Shown here: in pieces, positions 45,525 to 56,800 of the stretch
How positions within the stretch are numbered: position 1 is the stretch's first letter
Layout of the letters: each line of letters opens with the position of its first letter
NCBI GenBank assembly: GCA_012861695.1
Contig: JAAOOA010000458.1
Span: 1 to 64,000, forward strand
Direction of reading: 5' to 3'
Length of the DNA stretch: 64,000 bases
Source of the DNA: Trematomus loennbergii
Lineage: Eukaryota > Chordata > Actinopteri > Perciformes > Nototheniidae
The notes under the pieces: model-generated
What the model was told of the DNA's origin: nothing
The model's database searches: none
What the model saw: only the letters and a program-made list of their open reading frames with translations
Made by a program: the position numbers and the translations under genes

Positions 45525-45530
45525 TGCCTG

Positions 45531-46263
45531 CACATGAGGGGGTGAAAGGGAACGAGTGTGCTGATAAATGAGCAAAAAGTGCACTACAAAAGGAAATCAC
45601 ATTACCAGTTCAACTTGGTAAAGGAGAAGGAAAAGCAGTCATTAAGAAGAAAGGGATGGAGATCTGGCAGAAAAGGTGGGAGGAAGTCCAGAAAGGCAAA
45701 GAGTATCATCAAGTGCAAAAGACAATTACAATTAATATTTATAAAGAAATAAACAGAAGGGAGGAAATCATGATAGCTAGACTCAGACTAAATCACACGG
45801 CTTTGAATGGTACGCTGTATACTGTATCATGGGGAAAAGTGACAGTGACAAGTGTGGGAGTTAAAGAAGATGTGGAACATATCTTTTACATTGTGACATC
45901 TATAAAGCTGAAAGAGAAAAACTAAAGGATAACGTTTTAGAGACAGAGAGGGAGAGGAGTGTGTTGGTGTTTTGGGAACAGAAGGAGAGGGAGTAAGAGC
46001 TACCAGAAAGGCACTGTTTACCTTCCTGAGTGAAACTGTGGTAGGAAAAATAATTTAACATTAGGTCAAGAAAGATCATAGGTTTTTTATTTTATGTTTT
46101 TTGTTGATTTATTTATTTATTTATATATATTGTTTGATTAGATCATAGATACGTCCATGAGTTAAGAGATGGAATGATATGATGATTCACACTCATGTAC
46201 GTGGTGGTATGCACCTTTAAAGTTTTTTGCAATCTGCCAAAAATCGAGAGTAGAAGAAGAAGA
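45531..46263 (+). mobile_element. LINE 3' part: end of RNase H, zinc-knuckle tail and 3' UTR
   Basis: After the 6-bp duplication the frame continues HEGVKGNECADK, then a stop. Further on come EIWQKRWEEVQKGKEYHQVQ, IARLRLNHTALNGTLYTV and a Cys/His tail (DKCGS; HCDIYKAEREKL), the usual end of I-type LINE ORF2. The 3' UTR runs to an AGAAGAAGAAGAC tail preceded by CTTTAAAGTTTTTTGCAATC, a tail motif recurring near 23840. Confidence 0.82.
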
Positions 46264-46447
46264 CATAGATGCCATTTTCGAAACCAGATCACATTGTTTG
46301 ATCTAAAAATGGTGCGCTTCAAAAAAGGCAAGAAAAAGAAAGCTTTAGACCTCTGGCAACAAGCAGGAGGTAGAGATTTCATCACCAGGTCTTTCATTTC
46401 TCATGGTTTTAGTGAAGTTAATGTTACACTTTTAAGTTGAAGCTTAA

Positions 46448-46808
46448 CCCTTGTGAATCCCTTTTAAAAACGTTACTCTGAAAACACTAACGACAAAAAT
46501 GTCCGCATCTAAAAATACTGTTATAAAGATATTATAGGCTATGTTAATATTTTTTTTCCACTTTCAATTACTTACATCTTTTAACCCAATTCAGTGCTGA
46601 TCATAATTATCAAATGTTCATTCATTTGTATTTTTGTCGCTAGGGATCTGAAAGTCACTATTTTGATTACACATACACTTATTAAGAACATTTTTCCAAA
46701 AAAACTCACATCTTTACCAAATGTCGTGCCTTATTCTTAACACAATCAGAATGCTCGCAAAATTAAACAGTGACATGGACAATACATTTCCTTAGGGAGG
46801 CATAAGGG
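46448..46808. mobile_element. piggyBac-like MITE with TTAA duplication
   Basis: CCCTTGTGAATCCC at the left and GGGAGGCATAAGGG at the right (11 of 14 bases pair) are flanked by TTAA at 46444-46447 and 46809-46812. 361 bp, non-coding. Confidence 0.75.
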
Positions 46809-46975
46809 TTAATGTACTTATTTAATTAAATACTACAGCCATCAGTAGACAGTAGGATGTTAACATAATTGACTGTAGCCTAATTGACCCAAGGATGGCA
46901 GATTGCTTAAAGTTGCATTGTAGTCTTAAGATAAGAAATACAGTAATTAAATGAGATTTTTTACTTTTGTAATGT

Positions 46976-47290
46976 TTGTATTTAGGAAAATATGTCTGTG
47001 AAAGAGGTAGAGGTGGACAGCACAGTATCAAGAAACAGTCTTCCAGCGCACCTACAGGTGAGGAAGACGAGGACACAAGACAGGATGACAGGGAAATAAG
47101 TAACACACAGCCACAGTCTGAGATAGACACAGAAGAGTCAGACCAGCAAAGTACAGAGACAGCCACCGAAATGACAACAAAAATGAACAGAAAGGGACAA
47201 ACAGGCAAGGACAAGAAAGGGCCAGAAAAGGATAAAAAACGAAAAAACGAAAAAAGAAAAAAAAGGGACAGAGTCTGTGGGGAAAGATGA
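46976..47290 (+). other. Charged low-complexity ORF in the inverted-repeat element
   Basis: The frame begins after an acceptor-like TTTGTATTTAG. It encodes an acidic/Thr-rich half (PTGEEDEDTRQDDREISNTQ) and a Lys-rich end (GKDKKGPEKDKKRKNEKRKK). No domain is visible. It may be an exon of the ancestral element's protein; low complexity makes this weak. Confidence 0.3.
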
Positions 47291-47330
47291 AGATAAGAAT
47301 GATGAAGAAAAACAGTCTAGAACAGTCTAG

Positions 47331-47782
47331 AATATTAATATAAAATATTTTAAGTGTTAAAATGGAATAAAAAGAGGTGTGTCCTATGCAGCCAGTGTAG
47401 TTATTTGACCCAGCATTGATTTTGAGTGATTAGGTCACATGACCTGGAAGGTATTGAAGAAATAAACTCATTCTTCCATCAAAATATTAATATAAAAATA
47501 TTTAAAGTATTACAATGCAATAAAAAGAGGTGTGTTCAATAAATGTATGCTCTGGAGTGAATTTGCTTCACATTCACACGATCGAGAAGCTGTCGATTTA
47601 TTAAAAACAACATTTTTCTTGTGTAATTGAAAAGTCATTTGTTGATGGTCCCTAAGTGAAAGCCTCGTTTCGCGGAGGAGATCTCCCCGTCGTAATACAG
47701 CCAGCAGCAGGGGGAAATGACGCTGCTGGCTGGTCCGCGAATGTCCGTCGAATATCCAACCTAAAACTAACTTCACCGCGGT
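47331..47782. repeat. Right arm of the 12.5-kb inverted-repeat element
   Basis: Inverse of 35292-35742, ending CTAACTTCACCGCGGT. The flanks TTTATCATC (left, 35283-35291) and CTTATAATC (right, 47783-47791) match at 7 of 9 positions and could be a decayed 9-bp target duplication. Confidence 0.9.
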
Positions 47783-47913
47783 CTTATAATCTCCTAAATA
47801 AGAAACCTGGGAATCAAACCACCGAGCTTCCAGTAGAGTGGTGCAGGAATGAGTCCTAAAATCCTGACATGAGTCAACAATTCATCACTTCCTGTCCCCT
47901 GGTCTGCAGTGCA

Positions 47914-48015
47914 ATGGTTTTCTGAATGTGTTTTTGGTTGTTATCCTGAAATAAGGACTGTGGTTAACACAAGCTGAAGACATTTAAACATTTTGTTCTA
48001 CGACACTAAAATACT
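47914..48015. repeat. About 100-bp block shared with IFI44-like intron 4
   Basis: ATGGTTTTCTGAATGTGTTT ... GTGGTTAACACAAGC ... AAAATAC aligns with 55244-55342. It lies just upstream of the IFI44-like promoter and probably marks unequal exchange between tandem gene copies. Confidence 0.75.
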
Positions 48016-48141
48016 TTCATTTTCAACCCCGCCGCCGCCTATTTGTTTTTTTGACCTTATTTAGTCATCCATTGAGCTCTACGTGACAATTCAGGGTACA
48101 CGTGACAAGCCCAGAAAGAAAAAATCAGTTATGCCACAAGT

Positions 48142-48170
48142 GAAAGTGAAACTCATCTCCACTTTATAAA
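48142..48170 (+). promoter_or_regulatory. ISRE and TATA box of the IFI44-like gene
   Basis: GAAAGTGAAACT (48142-48153) matches the interferon-stimulated response element (GAAANNGAAACT), bound by ISGF3/IRFs. TATAAA follows at 48165-48170, 12 bp on, so a start site near 48195 is expected. A CACGTGAC E-box lies about 40 bp upstream. It predicts strong induction by type I interferon. Confidence 0.85.
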
Positions 48171-48194
48171 AGACATTTGGTCACATCAGCCCCT

Positions 48195-48232
48195 CACTTT
48201 CTTCATTTGACGTTCTTCAAGAACAACAGCAG
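48195..48232 (+). other. Predicted non-coding first exon of the IFI44-like gene
   Basis: The transcript would start about 25-30 bp after the TATA box and end at the donor CAGCAG|GTATGA (48233). It would splice to the acceptor TCTCTGCAG just before the ATG at 50862, across a 2.6-kb intron. TSS position is inferred. Confidence 0.65.
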
Positions 48233-48926
48233 GTATGAGCTTGTTTTTAGATTAAGATTTTGTTTTGGTGGATTGGCAATTTCAATTTGTGTTTAACAGA
48301 ATACAATAAGAAAAGTATAATAGATGTAAAACCTGACTAGATAAAGTTATGTGTTATCCACATATTGGTTTAATTCAGTTTTCTGGCAAGAATCTGTTGT
48401 TTATAGTAGTTGTGCTTAATTCACTTTGCTGTGTCCGGTTGAGTTGAGTTTCACTCAGATCTTACGGTTCATAAAACACTTTTAGAGATATGTTTTACAA
48501 ATTAAAGATTGACCAATGTTTTATTATTTTGGAAACCTTTAAATATGCTCTTCTCAAGTTAATTGGTACAAAAATGAATCCAAACAGTAAAACACAAAAA
48601 GTGGAAACAGTTGATTTAGAGTTATAAGGAGTTATACATGTATATCGAGTTAGGTCATGTGAGTTGAGAATTTTGGGTGTGTTTGTTTTAACTTTTGATG
48701 AAGACATAAAGACCAATACGTTTTTTTAAATCAAGTGATCTTTAATGAATGTGATGATTTCCAAGTGTGATTTTGCTTGTGCTCTTAGTTGTTAAGAGGA
48801 ACTGCAGTTTCGCAGTTTTGTAGGAGGAAGTTCTGTGGTTAGAGCGAGAGGAGGATGAGAGGTGAACCGTTTAAGACCTTGTAGGGAAGTCCTGGGGAGG
48901 GCAAAAGTACAGTACAATTATTATGA

Positions 48927-49076
48927 GTAGCGCACATGACTTTACATACGAAGTAAGTAGCGCACGTGACTTTACACACGAAGTAAGTAGCGCACGTGAC
49001 TTTACATACGAAGTAAGTAGCGCACGTGACTTTACACACGAAGTAAGTAGCGCACGTGACTTTACACACAAAGTAA
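48927..49076. repeat. 30-bp minisatellite, 5 units, with E-box
   Basis: The unit has GTAGCGCACGTGACTTTACA plus (C/T)ACGAAGTAA, period 30. Four units contain CACGTG; the first has CACATG. Located in intron 1 of the IFI44-like gene. Confidence 0.93.
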
Positions 49077-49349
49077 CTAAAGCAAACTACAAGCAGTGGC
49101 TCCGTCTGTAGGGACTTGGGAACCTGAGGGTTGCTGGTTCAAGTACCGAAACAGAGCCAAGTCTAGGGTAGAGGAACTAAGGCCCCTGAAAGTTGAGGTA
49201 ACCCTCCCGAGGTAGAACAAAGCACAACCATGTTCCTTCATTACTTCAATATTTTTGAAATGGATGGTTGTATACTGTAAAAATATTCTACTGCAACATT
49301 TTTAATTCCGTTCATGTTTGTAACCTTCCCATAACGGAAAGATGTGTAG

Positions 49350-49710
49350 GCTCTGTCACTACCCGATCCGTCCACCTGCCCGATCGGTACTGCGCATGTG
49401 CGAGATGGTCCGCCATATTGCACAACTCCGTACGGCAACCCAACTAGGACACTCACACACACACATAATATATTTATTGTTGTGCCTTTTTATTTGCTCG
49501 TATTATGATGGGATATGGTTTAATTTAGTAAATGGTTGTGCGTTGTGTGTGAAAAATGTATATATCTAAAAAGTGTGTTGGTGTATGATCACATTTGTAT
49601 ATGAAAATGTCTGAAGTTAATAAATACATTCTCAATGTTTAAGTCAATCACTGAAGATGCTTACGATATCATAAAATCTAAGTGTTAATGATTGTCAGTA
49701 GAGATGGGAT

Positions 49711-49759
<49 letters not shown>

Positions 49760-50303
49760 CCAAAGCTGGTAAAGACCTTTCAAATTTAGCAATAATAGTC
49801 ATATAAGAAAAGTACTGATCTAATAACAGAGATTTGTTCTTGAATCAACTTTTTTATGGAAAATGTTTTATGTAATTTTATTTCATTTTAAATAAAATGA
49901 AAGACATTCACAGTTAATGTAATTAGATATACATTATTAATGCCATACATTTTTAAATGTAATTAGATATACATTATTAATGCCATACATTTTTGCATAA
50001 ATATTTATTCAGTATGATAGCAGTCTAACAGAAGTTAAATCCATTTCTCACTTATTCTGACAATGTACTTAACCCCAAATAAAAGAACCCAATAAAAATA
50101 GTTGTTAAATAATAGTGAAGTCACGTTGTAATAACAATAACTCATCTCTCTCGGTTTTTTTTGTTTTCTTTGTGTGCTTTGCCAAAAGCCACTGTGTCAA
50201 GTGTCCTAGTTGGGTTGCCGTACGGAGTTGTGCAATATGGCGGACCATCTCGCACATGCGCAGTACCGATCGGGCAGGTGGACGGATCGGGTAGTGACAG
50301 GCT
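49350..50303. mobile_element. TIR element in IFI44-like intron 1
   Basis: Left CTGTCACTACCCGATCCGTC and right GACGGATCGGGTAGTGACAG are the ends of inverted arms of about 105 bp (49352-49456 and 50197-50302). The arms contain TGCGCATGTGCGAGATGG and GGCGGACCAT. A possible GCT duplication flanks it. An AT repeat (49713-49756) is inside. No transposase. Confidence 0.88.
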
Positions 50304-50861
50304 CGTCTAAAGGGGGCTGAGTCAGGCTTATCACATGTATCTCTGGAAATAATGATCAGAATGTCACCAAATCTGGACTAGATGTTCCCAGAGAGGCAGA
50401 GCATACAATAAAGCAAATATTAGATCATTACCTTTTACCATCTTCTAGACGGTGTTACCTCATCAATAAATAATCATATGTATTATAAATCTTAAGGGTA
50501 TGCTTGCACTGCTAATTGCAACATTAAATATATAATGTGCATTTAAAATAGAACATTGGACGTTGGTCTGATTACTTCTGAAAGCATTTTAAAGGTACAA
50601 CATCAGTTGAGATTCATACAGGTTTTTTTAGCCAATAAATGAAACGTTCAAACCCTTGGGGCTTTCATCCTAGCCACTAAAGTAGATCTAGCTAATACCA
50701 AGTGCACAGATCATTAAAGGTAGAGCGGCCATTCAGTCGTATCATGGGACAACATGTGTTCTGTAGCATTGACATATTTACTTGTTGCCTTTTCTACTGA
50801 GGTGTGCACTCAACTATTTATCTAAATGTTCAGCTCAGTTTGAACTCTTTTCTCTGCAGCC

Positions 50862-53800
50862 ATGGGAGGATGGCTGCCGAGATGGTTCAGTTCTCCACCC
50901 GCTCCACCCGCTCCACCCGCTCCACGTAAGACTGTTTTTAAATGATGGACTAAATTACAAGAGTTACACCATTGTTTTGTCTTATCTGAACATTTATTTT
51001 CCTTGTCAGTTCTCAGTACACCATGGAGGGAAATCAACTGGTGGTAAGTGTGTCTGCATCCTGAAAGCAAACTTATTAACTCAGCAGTTTTAGTTTATTA
51101 CAATTCATCCGAAACAATTTTCATTGGTGTGCAATGTTACTAATTTGTGATCTGCAGTTAGCAATGTATGCTCTTGAATCACTTGTTTTCCAAAAATCTA
51201 ATGCATATCAATTTAAAGGTCATCATCAAAATAAAAATGTTATTAACTGTAAAATGTAGGTAGGTAAGAAAGGTTGTTATTAATAAACAAGGCACTACAT
51301 ACATAGCCTTGCGTTAGACTTCCACAAAAACATTTGGCAATGCTGCTTTCAGCCATTATGCTTCATATAATCTGAGAGAAGCAGCAAATATTAAAAAATG
51401 TTTTATCATAAACTAAAATACCGGCTTAACCTTTGTGTGCAGTGTTGTATTATTCTATAGTTTTATTATTTACACTTTTCATCATTTATATTACATTTTA
51501 TTGTGTTTTGTATATCAACATTTGATCAATATGACTTTTTTCTATTTTACGACATCATTTTTAAAACTATTTTAGACATTGACATTTTGTGACTTCGACT
51601 TGTTTGAAAGTTCTGTTTAAACAAAGTTTGATTGATAACATTGTAAATCAAACTTTATTTAGATAAAAAGTCTTCATGTCTTACAGTATCATACTTTACA
51701 TTTCCTGCCACTGTTTGAGTCTAATGTGTCCCTCCCTGATCAGTGATAAACAAGGCACTCTGCAGAGTGTGAACGCCATCCGACCGAAGACTGAAGGCCG
51801 GGTGATCCGGATTCTGCTTCACGGTCTGATTGGAGCTGGAAAATCCAGTTTCACCAACTCTGTGGACAGTGTCTTACAAGAAAGGATGTGCTCACCGGCT
51901 TTGGTGGCCAACTCCTCTGACTGTTGCACCAAAAAGGTACGTTCAAAGATTTATACACTTTAAAGCGGCAATAGACAACCCTTTAAAGCTCTCCTATTAT
52001 GCTATATTTGAACAATATATTATAGGGCCAAATCTAAAAACATGTCTCTGAAGTGCTTTGTTCAAAATACCAAAGAGATCACCCATTCTAGCCTCATCCC
52101 CCTCTATTTCAGCCCTGTTGCTAAAGGGCTGATTCTGGCCCTTTAAATGTAGCCGAGCTGCTGCTGGCCACGCCCCTTTGTGGCATCTAATTTCACAAAA
52201 AACAAGCAGTTGAAACTTACAAAAAATATATTAAAAAGGTAAACAACAAGGCTCCTCTACGTCAATACATGCAAGAGATGCAGCATTTTCTCAACAATGT
52301 TTAATTTACATTTCTCATCTTCCTCAGACGTCACTCATTGGGTGACAGCCCAACGATGATTTGGACTTTATTACCCCAAAAACACAAGCCTCAGCTTTGC
52401 TATCATTGCAGTTTAGTTGTGTTTATATCCTACATTTGATTGTTAAGCGTATAATGCTTCACCGAACACAGGAGGATTTGTCTACAAATAAAGACGGCTC
52501 ATTTTAACTCTCCCCAAATATATTGAGGCTGAACCTGAACTTTCAGCTTGGGGGCCCCCTAGTGGCCGCAGGGGCCCTGTGCATCTGCACAGTCTGCCTA
52601 TAGGAAGAAACGGCCCTGTCCGTTGTTCCCCCGTTTTTAGAGATGTGGGTACGGAGGAAAAGAGAGAGGGTTGTATTTTCGGACACACATTTATTACATT
52701 ACATGTATTATATATAAAACATATCAAAAAGTGCATTTTGCATAATAGGTGACCTTTAAGTTACCTCTTGTATTTGATGTACAGAGATCGGATGGCCCTG
52801 AGTTTATATGCCTTCTCCAATTCCACAAAACAAATGTGGATCGGACAGGCATACTCCCTTCCTGGATCCTTGCAAGATTAAAAAGCTGGTCCGTCGTTCC
52901 TTGACCAGGCCTGAATCCGCATAATTGGTATCATTAAAGTTATTTCAGAAACCAACATAGGCCATAACAGTTTCATTTATCAACATGTAGTGTAACTTAA
53001 CGGACCCATCGGCCTCTCACTTCTCCCTCAGCCAGTCGCTGAAACAAACTAGCTTGTTTACGTTCTCAGATGTCAAGGCTGCTCTCTTCTTTTGCACTAT
53101 GTTGCAAAAAACAGTAACAAGTCAATCCAATTTTAATAAAACTGTTAAATGTGGGTGTGTGGCTATTTTTACCTGCATGGTTCAAGGAGGGTCTCCAGCC
53201 TCTGCAGTTTGTCCCACTCAGATGTGGTCAACTTGACTAACTTGTGCTTCTGTCAGCCCAGCGTTGCCTTTACAGCCTCCTGGTTCTTCAGGAGGCGAGC
53301 GACGAGTTCCATCTTGTTGAAACATCCTGTATTAGTTGCTCCCTCTGCTGCTCGTGCAGTTCCTCCGTATTGGCGGGGCTGTGTTTGGTCTGTCCTCTAC
53401 CACCGAAATTGGCCTGCAGTCCATTGCAATCCATTTCGTGATTGAGTTGGTTAATCTGTCACAGGTAGACTTCCTCATTCTGCGTCTGAATGCCTGATCG
53501 AGAGTGCCTTGACAAGACTGGTCGCTCACTTTAGCATCAGCGGCGCTGCTAGCTAGCACCGAGCTAGCTGCTAAATGCTTTGCGTTGAGGTGATATTTCA
53601 GGCTTGAAGTACTCCCATGGTACGAAAATCATTTGCTGCAGGAATTGCAAAGAACGGTGCTCCTATCCACAGTTCCATCCGGGCGTTTTTTAAATGTAAA
53701 TGTTCCATTCACTGGGCCAAGTACTGTTTTCTCATCCGCTTCCATCATGCTGACAAGGCTACTGTGGCTGCGGCGCGTCTGTTGACGTAAACTTTGGTTC

Positions 53801-56800
53801 AAGGGGCATCTGGGAGCGCGATTAATCTGCAATCATTTTTTTGATCATTTTTTTCTGTGATTAATTAATTAATTTATCATAATTAACACACTAATTTCAA
53901 AGCCCTAGTAATAAGCATTAGTGACAGATTCATCAGCCAATCAGATTTTCTGAGCTAAACTTCTGTCATGAACTTCCTTCGTAGCATGGACTTTATTGAC
54001 AAGTGTCGGGTGAGTACGTTACTATTCGGGTCATTTTAGAGTGAGAGTGCACAATGACACAAGTTTAATAAAAGACTTCATTGATCAATAGGCGCTTTCA
54101 CACCGAAGTACTTTTCCCAGGAATAGTTCCGATAGTTCCTGGGATTTTGCGTTCACACCAAAAAAATCTGGAACTAGAACTTTTTTTGGCGAACCTTTTC
54201 ACCCCTTTTTAGTCCCTGCTAGAGAGGTGGTACTTTCCTGGGGAGGAAAAGGTTCCAGGTTTCTGATTGGCTGGGCGGATTGCAAACCACGCCCCGTAAA
54301 ATTCTGAAAAGTTTTCTGAAGCCGCCATTTAATTGTCTCACATTAGCATTAGCATTAGCCCAGCGCACCAACGGAGAGAGACTAACTTATGGCAACACAA
54401 AAGAAAACATGGGACCGGTGGAGATGAGGAGGTGTCGGCGTTCTGGCGATTTACTCGGAAGGCTTCAGTAGAAGCTGCTGGGAGTCCCAGCAGCTTCTAC
54501 TGAAGCCAGTCCCCAGCTCTGGGGACTTCCAGCCGGGGACTTCGGGTGGCAGTATACGCCGTGAAGTTGTTTGCAGCCTGCCAGTACAGAAGAAGAAGAA
54601 GTGACATCAGCGGCTTCATTTGCGTAATCCTCCCTCAGGGACTTATTCCGGTGTGAACGCGTTCTACTAGATAGTTCCAGAACTAAAGATTTCCGGGGAA
54701 CTAAGGTCCGTGAACTATTCCTGGGAAAAGTACTTGGTGTGAAAGCGCCTAATGTTGGGACATTTCACCTGCATTTAACCCTTATCTAGTGTACTGTTGT
54801 GACTGTTGATCAGCTGTCGTATTGTTTAGAGACTTTTTGGCATAATGTGCGCATCATTTGATTATGGCTGCGTTGGCTGTAACTGTGTGTGTATGTGCTT
54901 TTCAATTGTTTACTGAAGGCCCTGTCTAAAGCCCCACGGTATGCCACTGCTAGGATATGCTACAGGAATGGGCGATCAGAAAGGAAACTGAAAAACAAAG
55001 GACATTCAAATAAATACATTTTTCTCCATGTGTGGTTCACAGCACCAAACTCACAAGTTCAATAATGGAAACCAGGACACCGTCTACCCTTTTGTCATCA
55101 ATGATAATATGGGCCTGAAAAACAACTGCAGCCGAAGCAACAGAAACAACCATGTGAGGGATATCGAACTGGCGTTGAAGGGACATGTGTCTGAAGGATA
55201 CACGGTAGGTACAGCGTCTGTAAAACTCTAATATAAGGAGGTAAATGGTTCTCTGAATCTGTTTTTGGTTGTTAGCCTGAAATAAGGTCTGTGGTTAACA
55301 CAAGCCGAAGAGATTTTAGCGTTTTGTTCTAAGACATAAAATACATCAGTAAATACCCCACTGGTGATTAAAAAAAGGGAGGTGTCTTAATGAGACGACT
55401 AAACGTCATCGCCCTCACCATTAGCCACCTTTAGCTTAGCGGTGGTGACGTGAAGTCATGTGACCGTGCTGTAGTTCCTTTATAGCCCAACATTAGCCAC
55501 CTTTAGCTTAGCGGTGGTGACGTGAAGTCATGTGACCGTGCTGTAGTTCCTTTATAGCCCAACATTAGCCACCTTTAGCTTAGCGGTGGTGACGTGAAGT
55601 CATGTGACCGTGCTGTAGTTCCTTTATAGCCCAACATTAGCCTCCTTTAGCTTAGCGGTGGTGACGTGAAGTCATGTGACCGTGCTGTAGTTCCTTTATA
55701 GCCCAACATTAGCCACCTTTAGCTTAGCGGTGGTGACGTGAAGTCATGTGACCGTGCTGTAGTTCGTTTATAGCCCAACATTAGCCACCTTTAGCTTAGC
55801 GGTGGTGACGTGAAGTCATGTGACCGTGCTGTAGTTCCTTTATAGCCCAACATTAGCCTCCTTTAGCTTAGCGGTGGTGACGTGAAGTCATGTGACCGTG
55901 CTGTAGTTCCTTTATAGCCCAACATTAGCTTTTACTTCAGAAATAATAAAGAGGTGTTAATATGTGGAGATTATCCTGCTGAAATAAACGTGTAAGTATC
56001 ATAAACATTTGTTTGACACATAGATCATTTTCTGCAATAATCCAAAAATCACAAGGAGAAATCCCATTGGAGCAGGGAGATGCTGCCTTCAGGGACCAAC
56101 ACAGAAATCCCACATCCCTGCAGGATCTTATTAATCTTAGTTATTGTCATCCTTTAACTTAAATTCACTTTGATTTTCAGTTCAATCCTGAACGCAGGAT
56201 GTCGATGGATGATCCACTCTTGAACCGAAAACCAAGTGCCAACGACAAAGTGCATGTCCTGGTTTTTGTTATTGATGCCAACACGTTCTCTCACATGAAT
56301 GAAAAAGCTGTGGAGACGTTACAGGACATCATAGATGAGGCCAGGCGACTGGGTGAGAGCTGAAACCATGTTTATTATCGTTCACTTTATTCTCACATTC
56401 ACAGAAAACTGCATGTTTGATAAACGTCAGCTTTAACGGCTTCATGGTAATGTTTTCCATTCCACACAGATATTCCTCAAGTGGCCCTTCTCACCAAAAT
56501 CGATGAGGTCTGTCCTGAGATTCAACAAGACGTAAAGAATGTCTACAAGAGCAAGATACTGAGGGAAAAGGTATATTAGTATTTATATAATGTTAGGTTT
56601 AAACATAGATTGTGTGGTAAGTGTTTCTTGCGTCAGAGATCATCATGAGAGCACAAATGAAACAGTGAAGTGTTTTTTAGTCCACATGCCTCATGCTTCC
56701 AGATATAATGGTGTCTGATACCATTATATCTGGAAGAGGGATTTAGAGGAGGTTCAGAGGAGAGTTAAAGCTGTAAGATCTACAGGTGAACTCACCTCAG

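Noticed and set aside
35292..47782. Polinton/Maverick giant transposon
   Set aside because: Length and arms were suggestive, but no integrase, polymerase, protease, ATPase or capsid gene is present and the interior is accounted for by nested retroelements.
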